DNA from: a virus
Virus record (IMG/VR): IMGVR_UViG_3300025137_000203
Coordinates: 1-27,904 of that record
Length of the DNA stretch: 27,904 bases
Direction: 5' to 3' (one strand)
In this document: positions 27,310 to 27,904 of the stretch, piece after piece
Position numbering within the stretch: the first letter of the stretch is position 1
How the letters are laid out: the number at the start of each line of letters is the position of its first letter
Program-made: the position numbers and the translations under genes
Notes under the pieces: generated by a model
Database searches by the model: none
The model's input: only the letters and a program-made list of their open reading frames with translations
Told to the model about the DNA's origin: nothing

Positions 27310-27904
27310 TCGGGTACATTCTAAACACTTTGGCACGAGCTTTATCTAAATATTTTTTCTTATTCATCATAAAGTCTCTTGGATTTTTTGCAAGAGTTTT
27401 TGCATGTTTAATTATATCAGTAGGTTTAGTTGGTTTAAGAACTGAAGGAGAAGGAGCTTCGCTTTTGACTTTCTTCTTTTTTAAATTAGCTGGATGCAAA
27501 GGATGCTTTATGCCATAAGGAGATTCAGGATTTGGATCTGCTTTTTTTGGTCTACCTCTTAAATCATTAGGATCAACAATTGCTTCTTTTTGTACAATAC
27601 CTTTATCTTCAATATATTTTTTAAATCTTGTAAGCATTACACTTTTATCTTTTTTACGTCTTTTGTCTAAAAACGGACTTGGTCCCATAGCTGTAGTTGC
27701 TGGGTTTGGAATACTTGCCGTTGTAGTATCTTCTTTTTTCACAGCTAATCTCCTTTTTGCTATGGCTTTTTGAGTCATTTGTTTTTCTTTATCATTTGCT
27801 TTTTGACGCTCTGCTGCGTCATCAGCTTTTTTATCTTTTATCTTATCAAGCCTTTTAATTCTTTCTTTTTGTTGACGAGTACTTAAAACACCTGCGTCTT
27901 CTTT
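27302..27904 (-). CDS. Lys-rich hypothetical protein, N-terminus outside the window
   Basis: The reading frame has no stop up to the window edge (201 codons inside the window), so the gene starts beyond 27904; the ATG at 27778 is internal. The visible part begins with a charged helix (DAGVLSTRQQKERIKRLDK) and is very rich in Lys and Pro (RPKKADPNPESPYG; KKKKVKSEAPSPS). There is no known domain. The composition would fit a DNA- or capsid-associated protein or a disordered linker. It overlaps the i-spanin by 8 nt. Confidence 0.72.
   Translation of the reverse strand, partial: KEDAGVLSTRQQKERIKRLDKIKDKKADDAAERQKANDKEKQMTQKAIAKRRLAVKKEDTTTASIPNPATTAMGPSPFLDKRRKKDKSVMLTRFKKYIEDKGIVQKEAIVDPNDLRGRPKKADPNPESPYGIKHPLHPANLKKKKVKSEAPSPSVLKPTKPTDIIKHAKTLAKNPRDFMMNKKKYLDKARAKVFRMYPNG

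Noticed and set aside
1-27904. CRISPR arrays, IS elements, integrase or attachment sites
   Set aside because: No regularly spaced repeats, transposase-like or integrase-like proteins were seen; the only dispersed repeats are the promoter cassettes and the radical SAM duplication.

Overview
The window looks like part of the genome of a low-GC, T4-like marine myovirus. The marker genes are the single-stranded DNA-binding protein gp32, a gp33-like late-transcription co-activator, PhoH, a RecB-like nuclease, a monomeric B12-dependent ribonucleotide reductase (NrdJ), a SleB-type cell wall hydrolase, a spanin pair and many short 'conserved in cyanophage/pelagiphage' proteins. Genes are packed with ATGA and TAATG stop/start overlaps and almost all lie on the minus strand. 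The only plus-strand block is 5932-7015. The host cannot be read from the sequence; a marine alphaproteobacterium such as SAR11, or a picocyanobacterium, are reasonable guesses.

Layout. Positions 1-2858 hold the gp32/gp33 replication and late-transcription operon. Positions 2902-5858 hold a SleB hydrolase and small accessory genes, with a tRNA-Arg(ACG). Positions 5932-7015 are a divergent plus-strand operon led by an HExxH metallopeptidase. Positions 7096-14554 are an eleven-gene surface-glycan island: UDP-galactopyranose mutase, six GT-A or GT25 glycosyltransferases, one MptE/DUF115-like protein, two methyltransferases and one unknown. Its promoter-distal end (7096 to about 9770) is visibly richer in GC. 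Positions 14561-16250 carry small membrane and EF-hand proteins and a structured, gene-poor leader (15512-15749). Positions 16254-19037 hold the RecB-like nuclease, PhoH and conserved unknowns. Positions 19041-22644 hold a SegE/GIY-YIG-like protein, two Cys-rich mini-proteins and NrdJ. Positions 22660-25784 hold a 2OG-Fe(II) oxygenase-like gene and a tandem pair of radical SAM enzymes. Positions 25785-27904 hold a small membrane protein, a DUF1353 protein, overlapping o-/i-spanins and a Lys-rich protein cut by the window edge.

Regulation. Eleven sigma70-type promoters share a T4-early-like design: GTKTACA, exactly 17 bp, TATAAT. Five of them also carry a GCTCAC-like box exactly 7 nt upstream of the -35. 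Four of those five have a further 20-nt box exactly 10 nt beyond that. The gp32 promoter instead has an 18-bp palindrome filling the -35/-10 spacer.

The most unusual items are this rigid modular promoter cassette, the duplicated radical SAM genes with an apparently N-terminal SPASM-like cysteine module next to a 2OG oxygenase, the structured leader at 15512-15749, and the glycan island with its composition step.
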